From NCBI GenBank assembly GCA_039025235.1, contig JBCCOS010000002.1, positions 248,001 to 312,000 on the forward strand: a stretch of 64,000 bases of DNA, in the 5' to 3' direction. The translations under genes were made by a program, and so were the position numbers. Below, piece by piece: positions 1 to 8,706 of the stretch (within the stretch, counting starts at the first letter, position 1; each line of letters begins with the position of its first letter). The DNA comes from MED-G105 sp039025235 (GTDB lineage Bacteria > Pseudomonadota > Alphaproteobacteria > Caulobacterales > Parvularculaceae). Below the pieces are notes generated by a model that ran no database searches, had not been told where the DNA came from, and saw nothing but the letters and a program-made list of their open reading frames with translations.

Positions 1-737
1 GCCACCACCTCAGAAATCTTAGCTTCAAGCGCTGCCCCAGCTGCGCCGTGCCGATCGGTTAATTCTTTAAGCGTCCTCGATAAAGCGCCGCTTGGATTAT
101 CGAGTGAAAATTCTTTAAGAATGTGTTCGCGCTGCGCATCAGCCGCGTCGTTGACATGGGATGCTAACTGACGCGCCAAGCCTTTTTCTGAGCCCGGATC
201 AATGGCCTGCATGAGAGCGCTTTGAGGCCCCATATGCGCGCTCAATGTTTGCTGAAGCACTGAACCGTCGCCCGCCAGCTGCCCCCGCAACACGGTTTCT
301 AGTTCACCATCCTTTTTAACGAGGCGCTCAACGCGATCGGTGAAGCGCCCCGATGAAGGGTCAAAATAATCTTGAAGCGCCTTAGAAATATCGGTCGATA
401 GGCGCTCGCGATATTGCCCGAGTGCCGAACCCAAATTTGCAATCAATCGATCGCTTTCACCGCGGACCCGCTCAACATCAACCTCCCCTTGGGCTTGGTT
501 CAATGCCAAAATACCGATCTTTAAGGCTGTCGATGCAAATTCTTGGCGACTGTCCTCACGAGAATGCCGCGACAAGGCTGCGATGACTGTCTGATCTTCA
601 ATATCGAGACAAAGTCGTATTCCATCAGACCTATTCTCATGAAGATGCTCTTCCGATGCTCTTTCATTAAAACGGCCGAGGTCGGTGCCAGAACCAAGAT
701 CATCATCCAAGTTTTCTAAGCGATCATTTTGTAGCAT
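1..737 (-). CDS. Hypothetical protein, 5' part (runs off left edge)
   Basis: An open frame runs from an ATG at 737 down to base 1 without a stop, so about 245 N-terminal residues are visible. The protein is hydrophilic, rich in charged residues, Gln and Ala, with no signal peptide or membrane segment, and from about residue 60 it reads like long alpha helix, probably coiled coil. A motif EFSLDNPSGALSR lies near the visible end. I do not recognise a family with a known function. It sits downstream of the rplQ terminator hairpin and is transcribed in the same direction, so it is probably its own unit. Confidence 0.75.
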   Translation of the reverse strand, partial: MLQNDRLENLDDDLGSGTDLGRFNERASEEHLHENRSDGIRLCLDIEDQTVIAALSRHSREDSRQEFASTALKIGILALNQAQGEVDVERVRGESDRLIANLGSALGQYRERLSTDISKALQDYFDPSSGRFTDRVERLVKKDGELETVLRGQLAGDGSVLQQTLSAHMGPQSALMQAIDPGSEKGLARQLASHVNDAADAQREHILKEFSLDNPSGALSRTLKELTDRHGAAGAALEAKISEVV

Positions 738-789
738 CAGCAACTCCCTCGCATGACAGAACATAACAAGAACAAGAAAGTCGCGCAAT

Positions 790-815
790 AAAAAAGCGAC
801 CTCGACAGGGTCGCT
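790..815 (-). terminator. Rho-independent terminator after rplQ
   Basis: Arms AGCGACC (795-801) and GGTCGCT (809-815) form a 7-bp hairpin, followed on the minus strand by six T from 795 to 790. It lies about 210 bases past the rplQ stop and about 55 bases before the next minus-strand gene, so it should close the ribosomal transcript. Confidence 0.7.
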
Positions 816-924
816 AATTAAACGCTGAGTCGCCGCTGTGTTGCTTATTTTCGTTTCAATCAAAGCGACGTTGCCAAAGTCGGCAAATGGTTATTCCACC
901 AAAATAAACGTCGGATGAATGCTA

Positions 925-976
925 GAGCCTGTTGCAGCAAAAGTGGATCACCGGTTTTGCGGTTCGCAACAGGCTC
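925..976. repeat. Extragenic palindrome, long-armed hairpin
   Basis: Perfect 11-bp arms GAGCCTGTTGC (925-935) and GCAACAGGCTC (966-976) enclose a second nested pair, GCAAAA and TTTTGC. The inner sequence (AAAAGTGG ... ACCGGTTTT) resembles the palindromic intergenic repeats common in alphaproteobacterial genomes; that assignment is from memory of the class, not from a search. Confidence 0.6.
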
Positions 977-986
977 CAACTAGAAT

Positions 987-1029
987 CTAGAGCTGTTTTC
1001 TGAATCAGCTTGAATGCAAACGGCTCTAG
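987..1029. repeat. Extragenic palindrome overlapping the rplQ stop
   Basis: Arms CTAGAGCTGTTT (987-998) and AAACGGCTCTAG (1018-1029) pair over 12 positions with one G-T type mismatch. The rplQ stop codon TAG (1026-1028) lies inside the outer arm. It is separate from, and 10 bases away from, the palindrome at 925-976, so the two form a composite repeat. Confidence 0.6.
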
Positions 1030-1463
1030 TCTTCGTCGGCCTCGTCAGTATCATTCACAGGACCCGAATCCTGCCCCTTTGCAGCCTCGTCGCGATCAAC
1101 AAATTCAATAACTGCCAAAGGGGCATTATCGCCGTAACGAAATCCCGCTTTCATGATGCGGATATAGCCACCAGAACGATCCGCATAACGAGGACCAATC
1201 GTATCAAAGAGCTTCTTTGCCATTCCTTCGTCACGAATACGAGAAATGGCCAGACGACGCAGGTGCAGTTTGCGCGCGTCATCCGCATGCGCCTTTTTAG
1301 CCATCGTCACAAGTTTTTCAACAATAGGTCGTAGCTCTTTTGCTTTGGGCAACGTGGTCGTAATCTGTTCATGCTTAATAAGCGACGCAGCCATATTGGC
1401 AAACATGGCTTTGCGGTGCTCATGCGTTCTATTTAGTTTTCGATGTGCAATGCCGTGACGCAT
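1026..1463 (-). CDS. rplQ: 50S ribosomal protein L17
   Basis: L17 of the large subunit, 145 residues. The N-terminus MRHGIAHRKLNRTHEHRKAM and the central block KELRPIVEKLVTMAKK are typical of the family. The C-terminal 20 or so residues form an acidic tail (DTDEADED), longer than the E. coli protein. It is the last gene of the alpha operon, 70 bases downstream of rpoA, and is followed by the palindromes and the terminator hairpin. Confidence 0.98.
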   Translation of the reverse strand: MRHGIAHRKLNRTHEHRKAMFANMAASLIKHEQITTTLPKAKELRPIVEKLVTMAKKAHADDARKLHLRRLAISRIRDEGMAKKLFDTIGPRYADRSGGYIRIMKAGFRYGDNAPLAVIEFVDRDEAAKGQDSGPVNDTDEADED

Positions 1464-1533
1464 TGTCGTTACTCCTAAAGCAATTGGGCAGCAATCTACC
1501 TATTCAATATCTTCTAATCACCAAGTACCGATC

Positions 1534-2550
1534 TTATTCATCATACTTCTTGGCGAGTTCCTCAATATTATCGGGGGGCCAATCAGGAACATCCATTCCA
1601 AGATGGAGGCCTAAACCAGCAAGGACTTCTTTGATCTCGTTAAGTGACTTGCGACCAAAATTCGGTGTACGCAACATTTCCGCTTCTGTCTTCTGGATTA
1701 GATCACCAATGTAAACGATATTATCGTTTTTCAAACAATTGGCCGAACGAACGGATAACTCTAACTCATCAACCTTGCGTAAAAGCGCAGGGTTAAACGG
1801 CAACTCTTCGCGTTCGCTTGCAGCTGCTTCTTTCTTCGGTTCATCAAAGTTCACAAAAATCTGTAGCTGATCCTGGAGGATCCGAGCCGCATAGGCGGCG
1901 GCATCTTCTGGTGTGACTGAACCATCCGTTTCAATTTCAAGAATCAGCCGGTCATAATCAAGGACCTGCCCCTCACGCGTGTTTTCTACCCGGTAGGCAA
2001 CACGTTTTACAGGCGAATACAAACTATCAACCGGGATCAATCCAATAGGAGCGTCTTCGGGACGATTGCGATCCGCAGGCACATATCCTTTGCCAGTTTG
2101 AACGACAAATTCGATGCGAAGCTCTGCCCCTTCGTCGAGATGGCAAATTTCTTGGGCCGGATCGAGAATATCAACCGTCGAGTTTTCCTCAATGTCACCA
2201 GCGACAACAACACCAGGGCCAGTTTTCTTCAGGACCAGGCGCTTGGGTCCATCAGCATGGGAACGAAGCGAGAGCTGCTTGATATTCAGAACGATATCGG
2301 TAACGTCTTCACGAACACCCGGGATTGATGAAAACTCATGAACAACGCCGTCGATCTGAACAGACGTAACGGCCGATCCCTGCAATGATGAAAGCAGCAC
2401 ACGACGAAGGGAGTTACCAAGCGTCAAGCCAAAGCCACGCTCAAGCGGCTGTGCAACAATTGTCGCATTTTTCGCTTGATCCGCTCCTGACGTAACACTC
2501 AACTCCGTAGGGCGGATTAACTGCTGCCAATTTTTTTCTACAACGGACAT
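1534..2550 (-). CDS. rpoA: RNA polymerase alpha subunit
   Basis: Alpha subunit, 338 residues, the dimer that nucleates RNA polymerase assembly. The N-terminal domain carries ERGFGLTLGNSLRRVLLSS at about residues 37-55, the dimer and beta-contact region. After a linker rich in Glu and Ala, the C-terminal domain (about 250-330) holds VRSANCLKNDNI and NFGRKSLNEIKEVL, the helix-hairpin-helix that contacts UP-element DNA and activators. Located between rpsK and rplQ as in most bacteria. Confidence 0.99.
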   Translation of the reverse strand: MSVVEKNWQQLIRPTELSVTSGADQAKNATIVAQPLERGFGLTLGNSLRRVLLSSLQGSAVTSVQIDGVVHEFSSIPGVREDVTDIVLNIKQLSLRSHADGPKRLVLKKTGPGVVVAGDIEENSTVDILDPAQEICHLDEGAELRIEFVVQTGKGYVPADRNRPEDAPIGLIPVDSLYSPVKRVAYRVENTREGQVLDYDRLILEIETDGSVTPEDAAAYAARILQDQLQIFVNFDEPKKEAAASEREELPFNPALLRKVDELELSVRSANCLKNDNIVYIGDLIQKTEAEMLRTPNFGRKSLNEIKEVLAGLGLHLGMDVPDWPPDNIEELAKKYDE

Positions 2551-2666
2551 CCCATCTCCAATTCAGAACCACTAATGTCGATAAAATCAGTGGCTGTGTT
2601 CAGCTTAAATCCTGACGGCTCTATTTCCCGGCAACGATATTTCTTTGTAAAATGCCGATCTCTCCA

Positions 2667-3062
2667 TCAGACACGACGACGCTTGCGTGGACGACAACCA
2701 TTGTGTGGAATCGGGGTGACATCGCGTATCATATTCACGGTCAATCCAACCGCTTGTAGAGCCCGAAGTGCGCTTTCTCGTCCTGACCCAGGACCCTTTA
2801 CCTCAACATTGACGGTCTTCAGACCATGTTCCATCGCCTTTTTAGCGGCGTCTTCTGCAGCGATTTGGGCAGCATAAGGTGTGGATTTACGCGAGCCTTT
2901 GAATCCCATTCCACCGGCACTTGACCAAGAAATGGCGTTTCCCTGTTCATCGGAAATGGTCACCATGGTATTATTGAACGAGGCGTTTACGTGCACGACG
3001 CCGCTTGTGATATTCTTTCGCTCGCGACGACGTACCCGGCCGCTAGAAGTTTGCTTGGCCAT
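2667..3062 (-). CDS. rpsK: 30S ribosomal protein S11
   Basis: S11, 131 residues, near the usual length. It has GVVHVNASFNNTMVTISD, the internal GFKGSRKSTPYAAQ block and the basic end GCRPRKRRRV that contacts 16S rRNA in the platform. It follows rpsM by 15 bases and precedes rpoA by about 116 bases. Confidence 0.99.
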   Translation of the reverse strand: MAKQTSSGRVRRRERKNITSGVVHVNASFNNTMVTISDEQGNAISWSSAGGMGFKGSRKSTPYAAQIAAEDAAKKAMEHGLKTVNVEVKGPGSGRESALRALQAVGLTVNMIRDVTPIPHNGCRPRKRRRV

Positions 3063-3077
3063 AAGCCTTACCTATCC

Positions 3078-3446
3078 TTATTTCTTCTTACCAGCGATAG
3101 GCCTTGCGGGCCCTTTGCGTGTCCGAGCATTTGTATGTGTTCGCTGTCCCCGCACCGGAAGCCCCCGACGATGGCGAAGCCCACGGTAACAGCCCATGTC
3201 CATCAATCGCTTGATATTAACAGCAACGTCGCGGCGCAAATCACCTTCCACCATATACCCAGCATCAATGGTTTCACGGATTTGCAAAACCTCAGCATCG
3301 GAAAGCTCGTTCACGCGCCGCTCACGCGGAATTCCAACCTTTTCACAAATTTCGGTTGCCTTGGTTGCACCAACCCCGTGGATATAACGCAACGCGATTT
3401 CAACGCGCTTATTTGCCGGAATGTTTACGCCTGCAATACGGGCCAT
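3078..3446 (-). CDS. rpsM: 30S ribosomal protein S13
   Basis: S13, 122 residues, in the head of the small subunit and part of bridge B1. Recognised by MARIAGVNIPANKRVEIALRYIHG and the basic tail GLRHRRGLPVRGQRTHTNARTRKGPARPI. It starts 259 bases downstream of adk, past a strong terminator, so the alpha operon here probably has its own promoter. Confidence 0.99.
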   Translation of the reverse strand: MARIAGVNIPANKRVEIALRYIHGVGATKATEICEKVGIPRERRVNELSDAEVLQIRETIDAGYMVEGDLRRDVAVNIKRLMDMGCYRGLRHRRGLPVRGQRTHTNARTRKGPARPIAGKKK

Positions 3447-3611
3447 TGGCCGTTTTCCTTTATATCTAGCTTTATACCTAGTTCAAGTCGCGAAAAGTCC
3501 TACTCGAGATAGGCTCCTCTTGGCCCTTAAACACTGCCAAGAAAAAACGCCTTCCGTTTGCTCAAACCAGAGCATGTTGGAAGACGTAAACATACAGTCA
3601 TCATTATCAAT

Positions 3612-3631
3612 AAAACGGGGTCATAACCCCG
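3612..3631 (-). terminator. Rho-independent terminator after adk
   Basis: On the minus strand CGGGGT and ACCCCG pair around a 4-base loop (3616-3631), followed by TTTTATT. It lies about 75 bases past the adk stop and would separate the spc operon transcript (ending with secY-adk) from the alpha operon. Confidence 0.7.
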
Positions 3632-3705
3632 CGTGAAGTGCGCCGTCAACCGTCAAAGCGCTCTAAAACCTATTGTTGATGTAAGAATTTTTGGTCCCGC
3701 CAAGA

Positions 3706-4293
3706 TTATGCGACCTCATCCAAAATTGCGGCGATTTCCGCTGCTACATCCTCAATTTTACCCATTCCGTCGACACGCCGCAATTTTCCCTGTTTCTCAT
3801 AGTACGGGATTAATGGAGCGGTCTGTTCCCGATAAACAGATTGCCGGTTCCTAAAGGTTTCTTCGTTATCATCGGCGCGGACGTCTTCGCCTTTAGCGAT
3901 TGTTTCTGCGACACGATTTTTGAGGCGATTAACCAACTCTTCTTCATCAACTGCAATTTCAATGACCACATTAATGGCGCTATCATGTTTGCTTAATACG
4001 CGATCCATCATTTCCGCTTGAACAAGCGTGCGAACGGCACCGTCGAGAATACAACCATTTTTGCAGTCTGGTTCTTGTATTCGAGCTGAAATGATTTCCT
4101 CGATCAATTCATCCGAAACAAGTTGGCCACTATCCATCACATTTTTGACACGCTTGCCGAGATCAGATCCTGATGCAACAGCGGCGCGCAACATATCACC
4201 CGTTGAGAGTTGCGGAATTTTCCGTTGATCAACAATTCTTTGCGCCTGAGTGCCTTTGCCAGCACCAGGTGGCCCTAGTAGGATGAGGATCAT
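3706..4293 (-). CDS. adk: Adenylate kinase with altered substrate motif
   Basis: Adenylate kinase, 195 residues, interconverting ATP plus AMP and two ADP. The P-loop GPPGAGKGT is at residues 7-15, the AMP-site STGDMLR at 30-36, and the LID is the short zinc-free type. The near-invariant DGFPRT motif instead reads DGAVRT (84-89): Phe-Pro is replaced by Ala-Val while the Arg is kept. The frame around it is intact, so this is substitution rather than a frameshift. Its start codon overlaps the secY stop by 4 bases, so the two are translationally coupled, as in many spc operons. Confidence 0.97.
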   Translation of the reverse strand: MILILLGPPGAGKGTQAQRIVDQRKIPQLSTGDMLRAAVASGSDLGKRVKNVMDSGQLVSDELIEEIISARIQEPDCKNGCILDGAVRTLVQAEMMDRVLSKHDSAINVVIEIAVDEEELVNRLKNRVAETIAKGEDVRADDNEETFRNRQSVYREQTAPLIPYYEKQGKLRRVDGMGKIEDVAAEIAAILDEVA

Positions 4294-5624
4294 TGTTTGC
4301 TACCCCTCAATTTCGATTTTTTGATCAGCGTCTCATATTGTTGAGCAATAAGATGCCCTTGAATTTGCCCAACAGTATCGAGCGTTACCGATACAACAAT
4401 AAGCAGCGATGTTCCGCCGATATAAACAGGGATGGCCTGCCCGTAAGCAAGCTTCAATATTTCCGGAAGAATACAAACGAAAGTCAGGTAAGCGGCGCCA
4501 ATAACCGTTAATCGCGTCACAAGATAATCCAAGTAGCCCGCCGTGCGCGCGCCCGGACGATATCCCTGAATAAATCCACCATATTTTTTCAAATTGTCAG
4601 CCACATCCTCGGTATTGAAAACGACCGAAGTATAAACAAAGGTAAAACCGATAATGAGTGCAGCATAGAGAGCGATATACATTGGTCGCCCTGGCTGGAA
4701 CATGATCTGAAGGCTTTGCAGCCATTCGGGCGATCCTTGGCCCACGGCCCCCGCAGCGGTAGCAGGAAGCAACAGAAGCGACGAGGCAAAAATCGGCGGG
4801 ATAACACCCGATGGGTTTAACTTAAGCGGTAGGTGAGACTTCTCGCCTTGTGTCATCCGCGATCCAACTTGCCGACGCGGATACTGAACCAAAATTCGGC
4901 GCTGCGACCGCTCCATGAATACAACGAACGCGATCAGCGCCAACGCCAAAATGGCAACAATAAGTACCGCCCCACCAGGCCCACCGTCACCACCTAGGGC
5001 AAAAAGTCCCGCCGCAGCGCGTGGAAGCTCTGCAACGATACCGGCAAAAATGATCAATGATACGCCGTTTCCAACGCCGCGCGCGGTGATCTGTTCACCC
5101 AACCAAAGAAGGAACATGACGCCGCCGACGAGCGTTACGACCGTCGTGAGCAAGAAAAAAGGCCCTGGATTACCGACGACATTCGGTTGACCTTGAAGAC
5201 TGACCGCAATGAAATATCCCTGCATCGTCGCAAGAAACACAGTCAGATAACGCGTGTATTGATTAATCTGGCGCCGACCTTGTTCACCCTCTTTTTTAAT
5301 CTGCTCAAGGGACGGTATAACTGCGGTCATCAGCTGTAGGATAATTGAAGCCGAGATATAAGGCATGATGTTGAGCGCAAAAATCGCCATCCGCTCTACC
5401 GCCCCACCGGCGAAAATATTCAATGTACCGAGTAGACCGCCCGTTTGTGTTTGAAACGCCTGCGCGTAGGCCGTCGGATTAATACCCGGTATTGGAATAT
5501 AGGTTCCCAGCCGATAGACGATCAGTGCGCCAAGCGTGAATAAGAGACGTTTTTTCAATTCCTCCGCTTTCGCAAAGGATGAAAACGTAATGTTTTGAGC
5601 AAACTGCTCTGCTGCTGAAGTCAT
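4290..5624 (-). CDS. secY: Preprotein translocase channel subunit SecY
   Basis: SecY, 444 residues, the pore of the Sec translocon in the inner membrane. About ten hydrophobic segments are visible, with the lateral gate and plug region near the N-terminus (YIPIPGINP at about 45) and the conserved cytosolic loops GYRPGARTAGYLD and QRRILVQYPRRQVG that meet SecA or the ribosome. It is preceded by an unusually long 253-base spacer after rplO and overlaps adk by 4 bases. Confidence 0.99.
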   Translation of the reverse strand: MTSAAEQFAQNITFSSFAKAEELKKRLLFTLGALIVYRLGTYIPIPGINPTAYAQAFQTQTGGLLGTLNIFAGGAVERMAIFALNIMPYISASIILQLMTAVIPSLEQIKKEGEQGRRQINQYTRYLTVFLATMQGYFIAVSLQGQPNVVGNPGPFFLLTTVVTLVGGVMFLLWLGEQITARGVGNGVSLIIFAGIVAELPRAAAGLFALGGDGGPGGAVLIVAILALALIAFVVFMERSQRRILVQYPRRQVGSRMTQGEKSHLPLKLNPSGVIPPIFASSLLLLPATAAGAVGQGSPEWLQSLQIMFQPGRPMYIALYAALIIGFTFVYTSVVFNTEDVADNLKKYGGFIQGYRPGARTAGYLDYLVTRLTVIGAAYLTFVCILPEILKLAYGQAIPVYIGGTSLLIVVSVTLDTVGQIQGHLIAQQYETLIKKSKLRGSKQ

Positions 5625-5877
5625 AATCTCTACCGCGTCTATTACTCTAAACGGGCCTTAAAACCTGGCGCGCCAGGATAAATTTGATACGCAATAAACA
5701 ACCCTCGCCCATATGCGTCTGTTCAGAGAGTCACGAGCGATCCATCGAGACACGAGATGCCCAACAAGAGTTAGCAATATGGCGATACACGTTTAGATCG
5801 GCAAGTTACTAGATCGGCAAGTTACCCTGAAATTGCAAATAGCCTTCAAACCAAGACGCTTTGGAATACAAGTGATC
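5625..5877 (-). promoter_or_regulatory. rplO-secY spacer with palindrome and tandem repeat
   Basis: A 253-base gap inside the spc operon, where spacing is normally a few tens of bases. It holds a perfect 16-bp tandem direct repeat TAGATCGGCAAGTTAC (5794-5809 and 5810-5825) and a 14-bp perfect palindrome CCTGGCGCGCCAGG (5664-5677) followed on the minus strand by TTTT, about 40 bases before secY. The palindrome could act as a weak terminator or attenuator ahead of secY-adk; no function is proven and no ORF is convincing here. Confidence 0.4.
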
Positions 5878-6363
5878 CTAAGATTTTTGGCTCTCACTCT
5901 TTGCCTTTAAAATAGAAACCGTGCCACCAGCTTTTTCGACCGCCGCTTTCGCGGTAGCAGAAGCATGGGCCACCGTGATATTCACGCTTGCCGTTATTTC
6001 GCCAGTTCCCAATAAACGCAAGCCGTCGAGAGCGCGCCGTATAACACCCGCTTTAAGCAATGCTGCACTGTCGATCGCTGTTTTGGGATCTATTTTCTTG
6101 CCATCAATTGCCTGCTGGAGACGACCGATATTAACTTCAACATATCGCGCACGGTTCGGTTTGTTAAATCCGCGTTTCGGTAATCGCATATAGAGGGGCA
6201 TTTGCCCCCCTTCAAACGCGCGTATTCCAGAAACACCCGATCTTGATTTCTGACCTTTCACGCCGCGTCCACCGGTCTTGCCCTTACCGGAACCAATACC
6301 CCGACCGATACGCTTCCTGGTTTTTCTCGATCCAGGGTTATCCGCAAGTTCATTTAGTCTCAT
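5878..6363 (-). CDS. rplO: 50S ribosomal protein L15
   Basis: L15, 161 residues from the ATG at 6363, which gives MRLNELADNPGSRKTRKRIG, the usual beginning. That start has GAGG five bases upstream; an in-frame ATG at 6384 would add seven residues but has no good ribosome binding site. The glycine-rich segment GRGIGSGKGKTGGRGVKGQ that threads into 23S rRNA is present. Located between rpmD and secY. Confidence 0.97.
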   Translation of the reverse strand: MRLNELADNPGSRKTRKRIGRGIGSGKGKTGGRGVKGQKSRSGVSGIRAFEGGQMPLYMRLPKRGFNKPNRARYVEVNIGRLQQAIDGKKIDPKTAIDSAALLKAGVIRRALDGLRLLGTGEITASVNITVAHASATAKAAVEKAGGTVSILKAKSESQKS

Positions 6364-6481
6364 TACAACCTCGACTTTCGACATTGCCCGACGGAAATCC
6401 GGAACAACGCCTCGCCTTTACAATTTCGCCTTACCTAAGTCGCTTTTATAAGCGGATCCATTTCTTTAATGAGGCAGCGCT

Positions 6482-6670
6482 TTATTCGCCAACGACCTCG
6501 ACCATATGACGAACTTTTTTTATCATTCCACGAACAGATGGCGTATCTTCAAGTTCACGGACGCGACCAATTTTGTTGAGACCAAGGCCAATAAGCGTTT
6601 CTCGCTGGTCTTGAGGCCGTCTGATAGGGCTACCCGTTTGCCTAACTTTTAAGGTTTTCTTGTCTGCCAT
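6482..6670 (-). CDS. rpmD: 50S ribosomal protein L30
   Basis: L30, 62 residues, the usual size. It has the family pattern KVRQTGSPIRRPQDQRETL followed by GLGLNKIGRVRELEDTPSVRG. It sits between rpsE and rplO in the spc operon order. Confidence 0.98.
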   Translation of the reverse strand: MADKKTLKVRQTGSPIRRPQDQRETLIGLGLNKIGRVRELEDTPSVRGMIKKVRHMVEVVGE

Positions 6671-6706
6671 CTAAGCACTCCAGTACACCAATAATTCGTT
6701 CACGGG

Positions 6707-7348
6707 CTAGGCCGTGGCTGGTGCTTGTTCCGCATCGGCTGCGTCACTCGCAACAACCGCTGCCTCCACACCACCAGCAGAACCGCGATTTGCGATGATT
6801 TCAGAAACCTTTTTTCCCCGCTTCGCCGCGATGGAACGAGGGCTATCCTGGTTCTTTAACGCGTCAAATGTAGCCCGGACCATGTTGTAAGGGTTTGACG
6901 AACCAATAGACTTCGCAACCACATCTTGAACACCAAGCGTCTCAAACACAGCACGCATCGGCCCGCCAGCAATAACACCCGTGCCCGGAGGCGCAGAACG
7001 AAGAACAACTTTACCAGCACCCCATCGGCCAGCGGCATCATGGTGCAATGTTCTTCCCTCACGCAAGGGTACCCGGATCAAGTTGCGCTTTGCTTCCTGT
7101 GCGGCTTTACGGATGGCCTCCGGAACCTCACGCGCCTTGCCTTTTCCAAAACCAACACGGCCGCGTTGATCACCAACTACGACGAGCGCAGCAAAACCGA
7201 AATTTTTACCGCCTTTAACAACCTTTGCGACACGGTTAATGGCAACAAGCTTATCAACAAACTCATCGCGCTCTTCGCGTTCGCCGCGGCCTCGTTCGCC
7301 ACGCCGACGTCCATCGCGTCCGCCGCCTCGTCCTTCTTCGCGAGCCAT
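6707..7348 (-). CDS. rpsE: 30S ribosomal protein S5
   Basis: S5, 213 residues, about 45 longer than in E. coli. The first 28 residues are an Arg/Gly/Glu-rich extension and the last 30 an Ala-rich acidic tail; both look disordered. Between them are the S5 double-stranded-RNA-binding fold (VAINRVAKVVKGGKNFGF) and the C-terminal domain (GTGVIAGGPMRAVFE), which shape decoding accuracy. Nineteen bases after rplR. Confidence 0.98.
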   Translation of the reverse strand: MAREEGRGGGRDGRRRGERGRGEREERDEFVDKLVAINRVAKVVKGGKNFGFAALVVVGDQRGRVGFGKGKAREVPEAIRKAAQEAKRNLIRVPLREGRTLHHDAAGRWGAGKVVLRSAPPGTGVIAGGPMRAVFETLGVQDVVAKSIGSSNPYNMVRATFDALKNQDSPRSIAAKRGKKVSEIIANRGSAGGVEAAVVASDAADAEQAPATA

Positions 7349-7367
7349 GTTTCGGTTCCTTTAAACG

Positions 7368-7727
7368 TTAAAACTCAAGGCCTGCTTCACGCGCCGCCTC
7401 AGCAAGCGCTTTAACGCGCCCATGATAGATAAATCCACCTCGGTCAAAGACCACATTGCTGACGCCCGCTTTCTTTGCTCGTTCAGCAATCAGTTTGCCG
7501 ATTTCCGCCGCGGCTGCAGCATCTGATCCTTTTTTAAGACTACTTCTCAGATCCTTATCTAAGGATGATGCAGAAGCGATTGTCTTTCCATTCTGATCAT
7601 CAATAATCTGTGCCGAGATATTCTTCGACGACCGAAAGACTGAAAGGCGCGGGCGATCACCGGCAACCTTTTTAAGCCTGTTACGGACGCGCACGGAGCG
7701 CTTTTTGCGAGCTTGAATGTCAGCCAT
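7368..7727 (-). CDS. rplR: 50S ribosomal protein L18
   Basis: L18, 119 residues, the 5S rRNA-binding protein of the central protuberance. Typical blocks are RPRLSVFRSSKNISAQIID and the end GFIYHGRVKALAEAAREAGL. Eight bases after rplF in the spc operon. Confidence 0.98.
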   Translation of the reverse strand: MADIQARKKRSVRVRNRLKKVAGDRPRLSVFRSSKNISAQIIDDQNGKTIASASSLDKDLRSSLKKGSDAAAAAEIGKLIAERAKKAGVSNVVFDRGGFIYHGRVKALAEAAREAGLEF

Positions 7728-7735
7728 ATCCGCCT

Positions 7736-8269
7736 CTACTTCTTCTTCCCTTCCTTACGGAAGATGAACTCGTCCTTATACTTGACGCCTTTTCCCTTAT
7801 AGGGCTCTGGAGGCCTGAAAGCACGGATCTCTGCGGCCGCTTGGCCCACGCGTTGCTTATCGACACCAGTGATTATAATTTCCGTTGGTTTTGGCGTTGC
7901 AATCTTCAAACCGTCTGGTGTTGGAAAATTGATATCGTGACTATACCCAAGTGCCAAATTAAGGGTCGTTCCCTTCATCTGAGCACGGTAACCAACCCCA
8001 ACGAGCTCCAACTCTTTCTTAAATTCATTGGAAACACCTTCAATGATATTCGAAATCATTGTACGGCTCATTCCCCAAGCGGAGCGTGCATCCTTAGATT
8101 TATCTAAAGGCTCAACAGATACTTCGTTATCATTGAGTGCAACACTGCATAATTCGTTCACAACGAATTCAAGCTCACCCTTTGGTCCCTTTGCCGAAAT
8201 CTTTTGTCCGTCAATCGTAACATTGACGCCACTTGGTACAGCAACTGGTTTCTTACCGATCCGAGACAT
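7736..8269 (-). CDS. rplF: 50S ribosomal protein L6
   Basis: L6, 177 residues, the family length, near the sarcin-ricin loop and GTPase centre. It begins MSRIGKKPVAVPSGVNV and ends with the conserved RPPEPYKGKGVKYKDE segment. It follows rpsH by 25 bases. Confidence 0.99.
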   Translation of the reverse strand: MSRIGKKPVAVPSGVNVTIDGQKISAKGPKGELEFVVNELCSVALNDNEVSVEPLDKSKDARSAWGMSRTMISNIIEGVSNEFKKELELVGVGYRAQMKGTTLNLALGYSHDINFPTPDGLKIATPKPTEIIITGVDKQRVGQAAAEIRAFRPPEPYKGKGVKYKDEFIFRKEGKKK

Positions 8270-8294
8270 GCCTCAAAACCTCAAAAGACCAGGT

Positions 8295-8693
8295 CTAATA
8301 GACCTGAAATAAAACCTCACCGCCCACATTCGCTGTGCGTGCGGCCGTATCAGACATCACACCCTTTGGTGTGGACACGACTGAAATACCAAGACCATTG
8401 CGCACCGATGGTAAATCAGTGACAGATGAATAAACACGGCGGCCAGGTTTAGAAACACGCTTGATATGCGAGATGACCGGCGCTCCGTCATAATACTTTA
8501 ATTCAACTTCAAACGTTGGTTTTTCACCGTCTTTTTCAATCCGTGCATAACCACGGATGTACCCTTCATTCTCAAGGACATCCAGCACCCAACCTCTCAA
8601 TTTAGAAGCAGGCACACTGGTCATTGAATGCTTGCGCATCTGTGCATTTCGAATGCGCGTAATTAGATCGCCGATTGGATCGCTTATCGCCAT
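8295..8693 (-). CDS. rpsH: 30S ribosomal protein S8
   Basis: S8, 132 residues, a primary 16S rRNA binder and in enteric bacteria the repressor of the spc operon. Recognised by DPIGDLITRIRNAQMRKH and the C-terminal GLGISVVSTPKGVMSD. Thirteen bases after rpsN. I did not find a clear S8-type operator near rplE in this window. Confidence 0.98.
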   Translation of the reverse strand: MAISDPIGDLITRIRNAQMRKHSMTSVPASKLRGWVLDVLENEGYIRGYARIEKDGEKPTFEVELKYYDGAPVISHIKRVSKPGRRVYSSVTDLPSVRNGLGISVVSTPKGVMSDTAARTANVGGEVLFQVY

Positions 8694-8706
8694 CTTTCAA
8701 CGCTCC

